From contig JARLGV010000068.1 of NCBI GenBank assembly GCA_031292555.1, positions 1 through 63,945 of the forward strand: a stretch of 63,945 bases of DNA, read 5' to 3'. The notes beneath the pieces are model-generated. The model saw only the letters and a program-made list of their open reading frames with translations, searched no databases and was not told the origin of the DNA. Positions 1 to 9,574 of the stretch are shown here, in pieces. Each line of letters starts with the position of its first letter. Positions within the stretch are counted from its first letter, which is position 1. The position numbers were made by a program, and so were the translations under genes. This DNA comes from Fimbriimonas sp. (lineage in GTDB: Bacteria > Armatimonadota > Fimbriimonadia > Fimbriimonadales > Fimbriimonadaceae).

Positions 1-1
1 T

Positions 2-271
2 GCACGGAAGCTTGAGGAGTTGGCCACCCACTATCAGATCGTCGTCATCAGCCATTTGCCGCAGCTTGCGAGCCGGGCGTCGATCCACTACCGAATCGAA
101 AAGACCGAAACGAACGGGCGGGTGGTCACCCAGGTTCGGCTGCTCAAAGCCAAGGAACGGATCGAAGAGATCGCAAGGATGCTCGCGGGCGAACATGTGA
201 CCGAGAGCGCGTTCGCAAACGCGCGCGAGATGCTCAAGGGGAAGTTGGCCTCTCACAGCCTGTTCGAGTAA
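2..271 (+). CDS. recN: DNA repair protein RecN, C-terminal fragment
   Basis: This is the last 89 codons of a gene whose start lies outside the window; the frame is open from base 2. The fragment carries the RecN C-terminal pattern: VVISHLPQLAS (the segment after Walker B, where many SMC-like ATPases have the conserved His), then a strand ending in HYRIEK, then RIEEIARMLAG. RecN is an SMC-like cohesin ATPase of double-strand break repair that acts on DNA in the cytoplasm. The stop is TAA, and the next gene converges 6 bp downstream. The call rests on a short region but the motif order is typical. Confidence 0.85.
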   Translation, partial: ARKLEELATHYQIVVISHLPQLASRASIHYRIEKTETNGRVVTQVRLLKAKERIEEIARMLAGEHVTESAFANAREMLKGKLASHSLFE

Positions 272-277
272 GCCAGA

Positions 278-793
278 TCAGCGATTGCCCTTCCAGGGAG
301 CGGAAAACACGGATTTTCCACTATCGTTGAGAAGCTCGAGCCGTGGCCCTGAGGGGCCCATCTCCTCCGAAAGAATGGCGCCTCCCTTACCGATCAGGAG
401 GACCTTCGCAAGGTCCGGTGCGACGGTGAATCCGAGAGTCGTGTCGTTCTCCCCGTGTTCGTCGGCGCTACTGAGCGTAATCTCCGCCTTTCGTGGTCCG
501 GCCTGCCACCACGATCGTTTCTCGCCAAGCTTGTCGCGCAAGACGATAGAACCACCCTCCTCGGTTCGATCCGTACCGATCGCCACAAGCGGAACGCCTC
601 GTGAGTCGACGACTTCGAGCCTTCTCACGCGCATGACCCCATCCTGACCCAGCGGATCGTGCCCCGGCGTCCGCCACCCGGCAAGAGCAAGCAGCACCGT
701 GGCGATGCTCAAGATAGACAACGCGGTTAGCAGACGGTTGCTACGTTCGAGACGGTGCAGACGGATTTGAACGGCAGGATCGATATCGCTCAT
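278..793 (-). CDS. Membrane-anchored hypothetical protein
   Basis: A 171-residue protein I do not recognise as a named family. Residues about 20-40 (LLTALSILSIATVLLALAGW) form one hydrophobic segment after a charged N-terminus, so it is probably an inner-membrane protein with its bulk outside. The remainder has repeated strand-like units: VRRLEVVDSRGVPLVAIGTD, GGSIVLRDKLG, AEITLSSADEHG and PRLELLNDSGKSVF. This resembles the short beta repeats of many bacterial envelope proteins. It converges on recN with a 6-bp gap. No catalytic motif is visible. Confidence 0.7.
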   Translation of the reverse strand: MSDIDPAVQIRLHRLERSNRLLTALSILSIATVLLALAGWRTPGHDPLGQDGVMRVRRLEVVDSRGVPLVAIGTDRTEEGGSIVLRDKLGEKRSWWQAGPRKAEITLSSADEHGENDTTLGFTVAPDLAKVLLIGKGGAILSEEMGPSGPRLELLNDSGKSVFSAPWKGNR

Positions 794-826
794 GAACGGT
801 ATGACGACGCCAGGAGCCCACCGTGT

Positions 827-1459
827 TCACTTATGGGTGGCCAAGAAGGCGACAGTCTTGGCTATCGTCTTGCGAGCGAGCGATTCGATGAGCGCCAAGC
901 TCTGGCGCTTTATCGGGGCGAACGTGACCGACCGGCCCGTGAGCTTGCTTGGCGGCGTCTCAACCGCCTGCACGACGATACGTCCCTGGCATGCGACGAT
1001 CGACGCCGGCGCTCCGTCACTTGAATGCCAGCATTGTGAGCCGAGGCTTCGGCCCGAGAATGAACCTGAAGCGAGTGAGGGCTTGGGGGGTCTTGCCTTC
1101 GGCCCCCAAGTGCGAGATAATGCGCCCAATTTGGCAGCCATCGGGCTTTCGTACACGCCCCACATCAAAGTGACTCGGCCAGGAAACCGGAACTGGGCCG
1201 ACGGAAAGCTCCACGTGAGAATACAGAGCGATGCGGTTGTGCTCAGCAAACTACGGTCTTTGAACGTCTGGAGCACGATAGGAGACGCATAGCGGATCGG
1301 CGTCAGACGTGCGGCACGGGCAGTCTCTTTCATTCCAGCCGGAGCATCTGGAGCCGTGTCTAGCAGCAGTTGATCGGTGTTCGGCAGGCCCTTCGTTTGG
1401 GTGGCAAAGGTGGGTGCGGCGAGTAGGACGGCAAACGATGCGAAAATCCACGGTTTCAT
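827..1459 (-). CDS. Secreted hypothetical protein
   Basis: A 210-residue protein starting at MKPWIFASFAVLLAAPTFA, a clear signal peptide with an AxA-type cleavage site near residue 19. The same frame stays open far upstream inside araA, but the signal peptide fixes this start. The mature part contains a WxxPSAQFRFPGRVTLMWGVYE segment and a basic C-terminus, with no domain I can name. A TAAAAT-like -10 (1473-1478 on the minus strand) lies 13 nt before the start, implying a very short leader. It is transcribed divergently from araA. Confidence 0.65.
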   Translation of the reverse strand: MKPWIFASFAVLLAAPTFATQTKGLPNTDQLLLDTAPDAPAGMKETARAARLTPIRYASPIVLQTFKDRSLLSTTASLCILTWSFPSAQFRFPGRVTLMWGVYESPMAAKLGALSRTWGPKARPPKPSLASGSFSGRSLGSQCWHSSDGAPASIVACQGRIVVQAVETPPSKLTGRSVTFAPIKRQSLALIESLARKTIAKTVAFLATHK

Positions 1460-1573
1460 GTCGCTGGAGGCTATTTTAACTGCTTCGCTCAGTCGACGTA
1501 GTCGAGTGCTCCGAAGCCGCTTACTGCGCTGCGAATCGGCTCTAGGGTAGTGCATGATAGGAGTATGGATTCG

Positions 1574-3067
1574 ATGGAGATTTGGTTTGTAACCGGTAGC
1601 CAGCACCTTTACGGCGACGAGACACTGAGGCAGGTGGCGGATCATTCGCAGCAGATCGTCCGCGCCTTGAACGATTCGAGAGCTTTGCCTTTGAGCATCG
1701 TGTTCAAGCCGGTTCTGACGGATCCGGCGGCGGTCCGAAATCTTTGCATCGAAGCCAACTCGGCCACGAATTGTGCCGGCCTCGTGCTCTGGATGCATAC
1801 TTTCTCTCCCGCCAAGATGTGGATTGGCGGACTGACTTCGCTTCGCAAGCCGATCGCTCACCTTCACACCCAGTTCAACCGCGACCTGCCTTGGGGCGAG
1901 ATCGACATGGACTTCATGAATCTCAACCAGGCCGCGCATGGCGATCGGGAGGCCGGCTTCCTCCATGCGCGACTCCGTTTGGCTCGGAAGGTCGTCGTGG
2001 GTCATTGGAGCGATCCTGAGACCTTGGCACGATTGGGTGCTTGGGCGCGCGTCGCCAAAGGCTGGCATGATCTCCAGGGCTCGAGATTCTGCAGGTTTGG
2101 AGACAACATGCGGGAGGTCTCGGTTACCGAAGGCAACAAGGTATCTGCCGAAATCCAGTTTGGGTTCTCCGTGAATGGATACGGCGTCGGGGACCTTGTG
2201 AAGGTCTTGGATGGCGTGTCCGAGGCTGAAATCAACTCAGTCTGTTCGGAATACGAGGAGACCTATGCGGTGGCTCCAGAGTTGGCGAAAGGCGGGGCTC
2301 GACACGAGTCGCTTCGCTATGCGGCCCGCCAAGAGATCGGCATCCGCACGTTCCTTGTTGACGGAAACTTCAAGGGGTTCACGACGACGTTCGAGGACCT
2401 CCACGGGCTGAAGCAGCTTCCCGGTTTTGCGGTGCAGCGCTTAATGGCAGATGGCTATGGCTTCGGCGCCGAAGGCGACTGGAAGACCAGTGCGTTACTC
2501 CGATTCGCCAAGGTGGTGGCCGAGGGCTTGCCGGGAGGCACTTCCTTCATGGAGGACTACACCTACCACATGGATCCGAAGCGTCCGCAGGTATTGGGAG
2601 CCCACATGTTGGAGATCTGCCCGTCGATTGCGGAGTCGAAGCCAAAGGTTGAGATTCATCCGTTGGGTATCGGCGGCAAAGAAGACCCGGTACGGATTGT
2701 TTTTGACGCAACTCCCGGGCCTGCGATGAACGCGTCTCTCGTTGACCTGGGTAATCGGTTCCGGCTCATTGTGAACGAAGTCGACGCCGTTAAGGCCTCC
2801 CATCCGATGCCGAAGCTGCCGGTCGCCCGGGCACTTTGGGAGTGCAAGCCGGACTTCAAGACGGCGCTGGCGGCGTGGATCTACTCCGGCGGGGCGCATC
2901 ATACCGTCTATTCGTATGCGGTGACGACCGAGCACATGCGCGATTTCGCTGAGATCGCCGGAATCGAAATCGTCGTCATTGATGCCGATTCGAAGCTTGA
3001 GGCGATCCGTAACGAACTCCGCTGGAACGAAGTCTATTACGGAATCGCACCAGGTCTGGGCCGCTAG
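1574..3067 (+). CDS. araA: L-arabinose isomerase
   Basis: Converts L-arabinose to L-ribulose in the cytoplasm with a divalent metal (Mn2+). About 497 residues, the normal family length. Family landmarks: [13 protein letters not shown] at the N-terminus, [10 protein letters not shown] (metal-ligand Glu), [12 protein letters not shown] (metal-ligand His) and [11 protein letters not shown] (metal-ligand His near the C-terminus). The ATG at 1574 is preferred because AGGAG (1559-1563) sits 10 nt upstream; ATG 1565 and GTG 1550 are possible but poorly spaced. No araB or araD is adjacent, so this is a lone isomerase here. The stop overlaps the convergent TraB/GumN gene by 4 bp. Confidence 0.95.
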   Translation: MEIWFVTGSQHLYGDETLRQVADHSQQIVRALNDSRALPLSIVFKPVLTDPAAVRNLCIEANSATNCAGLVLWMHTFSPAKMWIGGLTSLRKPIAHLHTQFNRDLPWGEIDMDFMNLNQAAHGDREAGFLHARLRLARKVVVGHWSDPETLARLGAWARVAKGWHDLQGSRFCRFGDNMREVSVTEGNKVSAEIQFGFSVNGYGVGDLVKVLDGVSEAEINSVCSEYEETYAVAPELAKGGARHESLRYAARQEIGIRTFLVDGNFKGFTTTFEDLHGLKQLPGFAVQRLMADGYGFGAEGDWKTSALLRFAKVVAEGLPGGTSFMEDYTYHMDPKRPQVLGAHMLEICPSIAESKPKVEIHPLGIGGKEDPVRIVFDATPGPAMNASLVDLGNRFRLIVNEVDAVKASHPMPKLPVARALWECKPDFKTALAAWIYSGGAHHTVYSYAVTTEHMRDFAEIAGIEIVVIDADSKLEAIRNELRWNEVYYGIAPGLGR

Positions 3068-3993
3068 GGCGCGGTCGCCGGAACCTGAAAGACGCTATAG
3101 CCTCGCTTCTTGAGCAAGGCTATAACCCCTTCGTCGCCGATCAAGTGTGCCGCTCCAACAACGAAGAAGCAGGGACCGCCCGATTTGAGATACTTTTCGG
3201 CGACGTCTGCCATGTGGGGATTGCGGTCCTCGCGCAGGGCTCGCATAATCTTCGCCAAATGGGGCGGGCTCTTCGGCAGAGCGGCGTTCAATGCTTCCGC
3301 ATCGCCGTCGATCCAGAGCTTCTCCAGCTTCGTGTCGTCCTTAACGGCTTGGCTACTCTCTCCGAGGCTGTTCGACAAGAACTCATCGGACAGGCTCTCC
3401 GGCATCGAGGACAGAAGGTTCAACTGGAATTCTGCCGTCTCTAGCTGTTCGATCCTCTTTGGCGGCTTGGACGAAGGCGCCCGGTCAAGAAAGTACTTAT
3501 CGATTCCCAGATTCAGATTCATTCCTGCCTTCTGCATGGGCAGTGCCTCCAATTCGACGGCAGCTACCCAAGGTTTGAACATGCCAAACATCGACGCATC
3601 CATGTCGTACTTGGTGCAAAATTTCCGAACCTTGTCGGCGGTCTCCGGGCTGATGTGCTTCCAAAGCGTGTCGTCGTCGGAATACATGCCCTTTTCATGA
3701 ATGAAGGTCATCGCCTCAGTCATGTCCACCTTCGAAATGTCGACCTCGACGACCAGGACCTTGGCACGTGCGAACGCGTCCTCAATCGGTTTGGCGAGCG
3801 GGTACATCTTCTTGGAGCCTAGGTGAATCGAACCCAGCAAATAGACGACGTTGTCTCCCGATACGGCCTTCCAAAGGAGGCACTTGCGTGGCTGAACAGA
3901 GGCATGGGGTGCTTGACCGAATACTCCGGCGGTCAAGATCAGACCCGCAACCAAGGCAAGAGGACGGAGTCGTCTGTAAAATGTTAGGTTCAT
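3064..3993 (-). CDS. TraB/GumN family protein
   Basis: A 309-residue secreted or membrane-tethered protein with an N-terminal signal ([16 protein letters not shown]). The family is recognised by [21 protein letters not shown] near the N-terminus, VLVVEVDIS, and the C-terminal [19 protein letters not shown], where the two Gly-x-x-His regions are the proposed metal and active-site parts of this protease-like fold. The function in bacteria is largely unknown. It overlaps the araA stop tail-to-tail and is divergent from the DUF1272 gene. Confidence 0.85.
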   Translation of the reverse strand: MNLTFYRRLRPLALVAGLILTAGVFGQAPHASVQPRKCLLWKAVSGDNVVYLLGSIHLGSKKMYPLAKPIEDAFARAKVLVVEVDISKVDMTEAMTFIHEKGMYSDDDTLWKHISPETADKVRKFCTKYDMDASMFGMFKPWVAAVELEALPMQKAGMNLNLGIDKYFLDRAPSSKPPKRIEQLETAEFQLNLLSSMPESLSDEFLSNSLGESSQAVKDDTKLEKLWIDGDAEALNAALPKSPPHLAKIMRALREDRNPHMADVAEKYLKSGGPCFFVVGAAHLIGDEGVIALLKKRGYSVFQVPATAP

Positions 3994-4098
3994 GGCCGTT
4001 TGGTTCCGAATCGAGGCGGCATTTCGTCTGTCACTACGGTCGGTAGACGATTTTGAACTGTGATGCGGCGCAAATGAATCATTTAGGGGAGGTTGTCG

Positions 4099-4287
4099 AT
4101 GCTAATAATGAAACCGGCTTGTGAGAGATGCGGGAAGGTGCTCCCGAACGATTCGGTCGAGGCCATGATCTGCTCATACGAATGCACGTTCTGCCAGAGT
4201 TGCGTAGAAGGACATCTTGAGCGTAAGTGCCCAAATTGCGGGGGCGAATTCACGCGCCGGCCACGCCGTGCCATCCGGGACTCTTAG
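4099..4287 (+). CDS. DUF1272 small zinc-binding protein
   Basis: A 62-residue cysteine-rich protein. The Cys pairs CERCG, CSYECTFCQSC and CPNCGGEF are arranged as in DUF1272, with the typical RRP ending, and probably bind zinc in a rubredoxin-like or treble-clef fold. The biochemical role is unknown. The ATG at 4099 is chosen because AGGGGAGG (4085-4092) lies 6 nt upstream; this is one of the few strong Shine-Dalgarno sequences in the window. It is followed 31 bp later by a dehydrogenase gene on the same strand. Confidence 0.85.
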   Translation: MLIMKPACERCGKVLPNDSVEAMICSYECTFCQSCVEGHLERKCPNCGGEFTRRPRRAIRDS

Positions 4288-4318
4288 GCTGGTAGGCTAG
4301 ACGGGTAAGGGGCGGTTG

Positions 4319-5323
4319 ATGAGAGCATTTCGGCTTTACGGCTTCGGACTGGATGGTCTTGCCATAGGAGACTTGGCGACCCCTGACCCAGGTCCGGGTC
4401 AAGTACTGGTGGAGACCAGAGCCGTTTCGCTGAACTATCGTGACTTACTGATGGTGAAGGGGCTATACAACAAGCACCAGCCACTACCCATGACCCCGGC
4501 TTCCGACGGAGCGGGCGAAGTTGTCGCAGTCGGCAAGGACGTCTCTGGACTCAAGAAGGGAGACCGGGTAATCGGCGCCTTTATGCAGGGTTGGCTCGAT
4601 GGCCCGTACACTCGCGATAAGTCGCGAACGTCGCTTGGAGGCGAACTGCCGGGCACACTCGCCACTCACTTCGTCCTGGAAGCAGCGGGAGCGATCAAGA
4701 TCCCCGACTATTTGTCCTACGAAGAGGCTGCCGCATTGCCTTGTGCGGCCGTGACCGCTTGGAACGCGCTGTTTTGCGAGTCGAAACTGAATTCAGGACA
4801 AACGCTGCTGGTGCAAGGCACGGGCGGCGCTTCGGTATGCGCCCTACAATTGGCTCATGCCGCCGGCGCGAATGTGGTCGTAACCTCAAGCAGCGACGAT
4901 AAGCTTCTGCGAACTGAACAGTTGGGCGCATGGAAGGCGATCAACTACCGGTCGACTCCCCATTGGGGTGCGGCTGCTCGTGAACTCACCGGTGGCGGAG
5001 TGGATCTTGTCTTGGAGGTTGGCGGCGTTGGTACCCTGAGACAATCGCTCGATGCAGTCAAGTACGGCGGACATATTGTCTTGATCGGGAATCTCGCGGT
5101 GGCGACCGGCGAGTTGCCGGCTAACCTGATCATCCACAAGGGCGTGCACATTCGTGGCCTATACGTTGGCTCCATCCGGATGCTGAAGGATGTCGTGGCG
5201 TACATGTCATCACATTCGATTCGGCCCGTTGTCGGAGCCTCATTCGAGTTCGAACAGACGATCGATGCGTTGAAGCTGATGGAATCCGGTGGCCACTTCG
5301 GGAAGATCGTCATCCGATTCTAG
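4319..5323 (+). CDS. Zinc-independent medium-chain dehydrogenase (quinone oxidoreductase-like)
   Basis: A 334-residue MDR-superfamily oxidoreductase that probably uses NAD(P)H. Visible: a GroES-like N-terminal domain (VSLNYRDLLMVKG, then PASDGAGEVVAVG), the nucleotide-binding glycine motif GTGGASVCALQLAHAAGA, and VDLVLEVGGVGT later in the Rossmann domain. The Cys/His catalytic zinc ligands of classical alcohol dehydrogenases are absent. ATG 4319 is preferred over the overlapping TTG. The substrate cannot be read from the sequence. A second, zinc-type dehydrogenase follows 40 bp downstream, so the two may be cotranscribed. Confidence 0.85.
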   Translation: MRAFRLYGFGLDGLAIGDLATPDPGPGQVLVETRAVSLNYRDLLMVKGLYNKHQPLPMTPASDGAGEVVAVGKDVSGLKKGDRVIGAFMQGWLDGPYTRDKSRTSLGGELPGTLATHFVLEAAGAIKIPDYLSYEEAAALPCAAVTAWNALFCESKLNSGQTLLVQGTGGASVCALQLAHAAGANVVVTSSSDDKLLRTEQLGAWKAINYRSTPHWGAAARELTGGGVDLVLEVGGVGTLRQSLDAVKYGGHIVLIGNLAVATGELPANLIIHKGVHIRGLYVGSIRMLKDVVAYMSSHSIRPVVGASFEFEQTIDALKLMESGGHFGKIVIRF

Positions 5324-5363
5324 TGGGAGCTGCATTGGACCGGTCAGTAGGAGCGACACCGCT

Positions 5364-6491
5364 ATGAGGATTTGCGAAGAGTTGCCAGAAACAATGCCCG
5401 CCGGAGTGCTCGAGGCCCCTGGTCGACTGGTCGTTCAGACAATCCCGGTGTGGCAGATTGAGAGCTATGGGGACCCGGACATGGTTCTCATCCGAGTCGC
5501 CTCATGCGGGGTGTGTGGCTCAGACTTTCGATATTATCAGGGAGAAAACCCGTGGGCTCAACACACGCTTGGGCGATTTGTACCGAATCCGCCCAACATC
5601 GTTCTGGGGCACGAGTACTCCGGAACCGTTGTGGCGATCTGCGACGATCGAAACGCCCACTTGTTGGGAAAGCGAGTAGCCTCGATCTGCTTCAAGGTCT
5701 GCGGCGAGTGCTCGGACTGTCTTGCCGGCAGGTCGCATTTATGCGAAAAGACGATCCATATGGGGCACGGTCAAGGCTGGGGTCAGCAGGAGTTCTTTCC
5801 GGGCGCCTACGCTCGTTACGTTCCTTCCTGGGGCAGTTCTTGCTTTGAACTGCCCCGGAACGTCACCTTTGAAGAGGCGGCGATGATGGATATTCTGGCG
5901 GTATGCGTTCACGTCGCCGTACAGGGACAAGTCCAGCCGGGTCGAGCGGTGTTGACGATCGGCGCGGGGCCGGCCGGCAACGGGATTGCTCAGGCTTCCA
6001 AGGCGATGGATGCGAGTCGCGCCGTGCTGCTCGACCGGTCGGACGCGGCAATCCAAGTTGCCCAACGGCAGGGAATCGGTGAGGTTCTGAACACGCAGGG
6101 GATGAGCCAGGACCAGATCATCAGGCGCCTACGCGAATTGGAACCGTTTGGATATGGCACGGTCTTCGATACCGTTGGTTCGGCAGAGTCGTTCGCAATG
6201 GGCCTGAGCGTTCTCGGCAAAGCGGGAACATTTGTGGCGGTCGCCGTCCACGATGAAGATGTGCCCTTGAACATATGCCGATTGGGTTCTGAAAGACGCA
6301 TCGTAACAAGCTGTAACTTCGAGTCGAACGACTATCCGAAGGCGCTCGCCTGGTTGACCGAGGGGAAGCTTAGAGTGAAGGAGTGGCTGACGCCAATCCG
6401 GTTGGAAGGTGTTCCGAACGAGTTTGCGCGAATAACGCGCGAGCCGGAAGCGAAGGGCGTGTTCAAGCTCCTCGTGGACCCATGGGCTTAG
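5364..6491 (+). CDS. Zinc-dependent alcohol/polyol-type dehydrogenase
   Basis: A 375-residue MDR enzyme with both zinc sites: catalytic Cys in CGVCGSD and LGHEYSG, and the four-Cys structural site CGECSDCLAGRSHLC. The Rossmann glycines are in TIGAGPAGNGIAQ. The family includes threonine, sorbitol and formaldehyde dehydrogenases, and the exact substrate is undetermined. The ATG at 5364 has AGGAG 10 nt upstream; the frame is open further upstream without support. The stop is 5 bp from the convergent GH9 gene. Threonine dehydrogenase is one option, since kbl lies in this window, but about 45 kb away. Confidence 0.85.
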   Translation: MRICEELPETMPAGVLEAPGRLVVQTIPVWQIESYGDPDMVLIRVASCGVCGSDFRYYQGENPWAQHTLGRFVPNPPNIVLGHEYSGTVVAICDDRNAHLLGKRVASICFKVCGECSDCLAGRSHLCEKTIHMGHGQGWGQQEFFPGAYARYVPSWGSSCFELPRNVTFEEAAMMDILAVCVHVAVQGQVQPGRAVLTIGAGPAGNGIAQASKAMDASRAVLLDRSDAAIQVAQRQGIGEVLNTQGMSQDQIIRRLRELEPFGYGTVFDTVGSAESFAMGLSVLGKAGTFVAVAVHDEDVPLNICRLGSERRIVTSCNFESNDYPKALAWLTEGKLRVKEWLTPIRLEGVPNEFARITREPEAKGVFKLLVDPWA

Positions 6492-6496
6492 TCGAT

Positions 6497-8905
6497 TTAG
6501 GTGCGGGGATCGTCAAAACGAGACAATAGGTGATCGGCGGCGGCTACCAAAAACACGAAGTCGGAGGTTGGATATCCCACGCAGTATTCGGTCTGCTGCC
6601 AGAGGAAGGGCCATTCGAGAAGTTCGGGATAGTCTGGACGGATAAGCGCGGTACCAGATCCGATCCCGCCGGGGATGTACGACTCATCGGCACGATTGAC
6701 CCCGTAACCGGGAATCATTGATTTGGCGCCGACACCCGAAACAAACGAGGCGGTGTTCGACCCGGGGTGACATCCCAGCACAAAACTGAGCGCATGGAGC
6801 ATGGAGTCGAGCGGGAATACCAATGGGAGTGCGCGGTGCAGCCAGTATTGCTGGACTCCGAACCGCTGTATTCCCCAGCCGGCGCCCCAGATGTGCGGCT
6901 CGTAGGGAATGCCGTACGGCGTCTTCGATTCGAGCGCTTCGATTGCAGATCGCAAGCTTGTAAGTCGTTCACGGTACGAATGGCCCGGCCTGGCCTTGTC
7001 AATCACTGAGAGACCACGGGCGATCAGCCAACCATGTCTCTCCAGATTTGAGCACGCTCTGTCCAGCAGTCCCAGATAGGTCTCCTGGTAGTTCGGATTG
7101 CCGGTAGACCGGTAGAGTTCGAACGACGCCTCCATTCGATCCAGCGGTTCGTTCTCGGCGGCGCGATCGTAAAGTGCCTCGGCTGCCGCCAAACATTCGG
7201 ATGCCAGGCCATCGTTGAATCCGGAAAGCACGCGCGAAGCGGCAGCGAGAGCCCCGGATACGCTCAATTCCCGGCGTGGGTTTTCCTCAGTAAAGACCCA
7301 CCGGTCGTCGGGAGTGCCGGTCACGTTGTCGGTGACAGTACAGGCATCGCCGAGGTGAACATACTGCCGAAGGGTTGGTTCAATGATTCCGCGGCACAGC
7401 CGTCCCAGTGCCCTAAAGGGGCCAAGAATACCTAAACAGCCGTGTTCGATCTGCTGGAGAACGTCTGGCTTTCCATCGGGGCGTAGCATTTCGACGACCT
7501 TGGCTGCCTGATCGACGGTGGTGTTGTCGTAGTTCAGGCAGAACTCCTCGTAGGCAAGAGCCAGGCCGTGAACCGTATCCGCTTGGGATTCGACGCGTAG
7601 ATCGTAGTCGCCAGCATCGTGCCAGCCTCCTCGATCGAGTCCGGGCACATGGTCTCCGCTGCTGAACGGACAAAGGGTTGAAGGGCCCTGTTGATAGCCG
7701 TCGATATGGTTGAAGTCGACGGGCGCCATCGTTGCGTCGTCCATATGGCAGAGCCCATGCCAGACGCGGTAGTTTTCATTCACGCGCATGTGGCACATCT
7801 GAACCGGCAGAAAGCACTCTACGGTCGGTTGCCATACCCCGTGAGTGAAGACCTCGGGAGCAATTCGAAACACGGACGACCGCTGATCTCCATAAGCCAC
7901 AAGATAGATGCCCGACTCGGTTACATCGGTGAAATCAAAGCGCAAGTATCGATAGCGGAGGAATCTGCCCCAATCCTCGGCTTTTGCGGCTTTCACGCTG
8001 CGTTGATCTCCTTCGGCGTCGATCTTGACAAGACGAACCTCGAGGATGTCTTCGGTGCTCTTGTCCAGTTCGATGACCGCCACCTTCTGCTGGCGCGGAT
8101 GATAGCCGACCTGGGACACTTGAATCGTCGGCGTCGATCGCCAGTCTGGGACAACGCTTGGCGTTACAATCCACTCAAGTGCGCCCTTCGTGGGCCCGGA
8201 GCCGATTACCGAACGCACCACATACCAACCGTTGTTGTGGAGCCCCCTTCCATCGATGAGACAGACGTTGCCACCGGATCGAGACTCGATGGTGATTCTG
8301 CGAAGATCGTCTTCCGGGGCAAGGGTCAGTCTGCGACCCGTAGCCAAAGTGTTGAGACGATAGGAGGGGCCGTCTTGAGCTAATCCCGTTTCGCCCGGCT
8401 GTCGAGGAAACATTCCGACCCCAGTCTCGGTACAGAAGCTCTTGCCAAACAGTGACGCAGGATAAAACTCCAGGTTGAAGCCCACATGACCATCCCACTC
8501 CGGCGGGATTGGCTGATCGAGGTCGACGAGCACCCGAAAACTCTGACCCTCGGGACGGACTCGAAGGGTGTAGGAGATATGCAGGTCAGGGTATTCGATC
8601 GGATTGAAGCCTTTGCGATTTCGAGCCTCGTCCGGATATTCCATGTGGACCACCAGTTCATTTGTCGCTCGATCGACTTCGCGCTTTCCGGCCTTGGGAA
8701 TCGGTGACCATTGCCCGGGCGCCGGCTCAATCCTCAGGTCTCCGTTCGTGGCGACCCGGAGCCCATTCTGGATGATCACCACACCACCTTGGTGCCCTTC
8801 GGGATAGTAGTCATGAGCTAGCATGACGTTCAGTCCGGCGGTTTCCAGGTACTCGAGTTCGTTTATGCAGAGTGGAGGGATCGGCTTTGATTCGGAAGTC
8901 ATCAA
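6497..8905 (-). CDS. Glycoside hydrolase family 9 protein, apparently without signal peptide
   Basis: An 802-residue protein with the GH9 signature GGWHDAGDYD at residues 426-435, where the two Asp residues are the catalytic base pair of endoglucanases. The proposed acid Glu lies in QQTEYCVGYPTSDF near the C-terminus, where GH9 enzymes carry a similar Glu-plus-NAP segment. Residues about 257-350 (TIQVSQVGYHPRQQKVAV onward) match the Ig-like domain found before GH9 modules. The first 250 residues form an extra beta-rich domain I do not recognise. The N-terminus (MMTSESKPIPPLCINELEYL) has no signal peptide, which is unusual for a cellulase and suggests intracellular action on oligosaccharides. 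Confidence 0.85.
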   Translation of the reverse strand: MMTSESKPIPPLCINELEYLETAGLNVMLAHDYYPEGHQGGVVIIQNGLRVATNGDLRIEPAPGQWSPIPKAGKREVDRATNELVVHMEYPDEARNRKGFNPIEYPDLHISYTLRVRPEGQSFRVLVDLDQPIPPEWDGHVGFNLEFYPASLFGKSFCTETGVGMFPRQPGETGLAQDGPSYRLNTLATGRRLTLAPEDDLRRITIESRSGGNVCLIDGRGLHNNGWYVVRSVIGSGPTKGALEWIVTPSVVPDWRSTPTIQVSQVGYHPRQQKVAVIELDKSTEDILEVRLVKIDAEGDQRSVKAAKAEDWGRFLRYRYLRFDFTDVTESGIYLVAYGDQRSSVFRIAPEVFTHGVWQPTVECFLPVQMCHMRVNENYRVWHGLCHMDDATMAPVDFNHIDGYQQGPSTLCPFSSGDHVPGLDRGGWHDAGDYDLRVESQADTVHGLALAYEEFCLNYDNTTVDQAAKVVEMLRPDGKPDVLQQIEHGCLGILGPFRALGRLCRGIIEPTLRQYVHLGDACTVTDNVTGTPDDRWVFTEENPRRELSVSGALAAASRVLSGFNDGLASECLAAAEALYDRAAENEPLDRMEASFELYRSTGNPNYQETYLGLLDRACSNLERHGWLIARGLSVIDKARPGHSYRERLTSLRSAIEALESKTPYGIPYEPHIWGAGWGIQRFGVQQYWLHRALPLVFPLDSMLHALSFVLGCHPGSNTASFVSGVGAKSMIPGYGVNRADESYIPGGIGSGTALIRPDYPELLEWPFLWQQTEYCVGYPTSDFVFLVAAADHLLSRFDDPRT

Positions 8906-9032
8906 GGGCTCGCTATCGTCCCCAATGGTCGGAGACGAGACCTAATTGTGACACTGATGGAGGCGATCGGACGGGGGCGAAATACCAGTGCTGAGCCTGG
9001 CACGTTGTGAGTTAACGGTATATGATAAAGGC

Positions 9033-9533
9033 ATGCATCCAGAGATTGCTCAAAGACTCGAATATCTTGAAATGCGCAAGGAAGCGCTGATTGGAAGGGT
9101 CCGGGCGCTGCCTCCGGAAAAGCAGTCGGCGCGATCGGATGCCAAGTCGTTTACGCCGGTCGAGATGATCGCGCACTTGGCGATAAGCGAGCAAATGACC
9201 GCCGACCGGATGAAGAAGGTTGGCCCCAAGGACCTGATTGGAAAGTCGCCTCGAGCGAGCTTCATTTTCCGAAAGATGGTCGACAAGATGAACCGGGGGC
9301 AAAAAATGAAATCCCCTACCGCAATGCTTCCGCAGGAAAGACCCAACCTCGATCACTCGGAACAAGCGTGGCAGCGTGCCCGCAACGAGCTCAAGCTATT
9401 CTTCAACGATGTCAAGCGTCCAGATGATCCGATGCAGCAGATATTCATCTTCGGCACGCTTTCCGCCCATGACGTACTCGTTCTGCTCGAATCGCACCTG
9501 CACTATCATGAGGTGAGATTTCCAGGCGACTAG
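9033..9533 (+). CDS. DinB-like four-helix protein
   Basis: A 166-residue protein. The pattern MHPEIAQRLEYLEMRKEALIG, then FTPVEMIAHLAISEQM, and a final VLLESHLHYHEVRFPG fits the DinB/YfiT-like four-helix metal-binding superfamily; the conserved His residues are in MIAHLA and in HLHYHE. Such proteins often act in thiol or stress-related chemistry, but no specific function can be assigned. ATG 9033 is chosen because TATGAT (9021-9026) lies 6 nt upstream, suggesting a leaderless mRNA; the frame is open to a GTG at 8988. It converges with the histidine kinase gene. Confidence 0.75.
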   Translation: MHPEIAQRLEYLEMRKEALIGRVRALPPEKQSARSDAKSFTPVEMIAHLAISEQMTADRMKKVGPKDLIGKSPRASFIFRKMVDKMNRGQKMKSPTAMLPQERPNLDHSEQAWQRARNELKLFFNDVKRPDDPMQQIFIFGTLSAHDVLVLLESHLHYHEVRFPGD

Positions 9534-9574
9534 GCCGGTCGCAGGAGATCGACAACTTCTCTGGCGCAGGGCCG

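Noticed and set aside
1460-2068. A 413-codon open frame on the minus strand running through araA into the secreted protein at 827-1459.
   Set aside because: Only the part from the signal peptide (start 1459) looks like a protein; the upstream part is antisense to araA and has no protein-like features.
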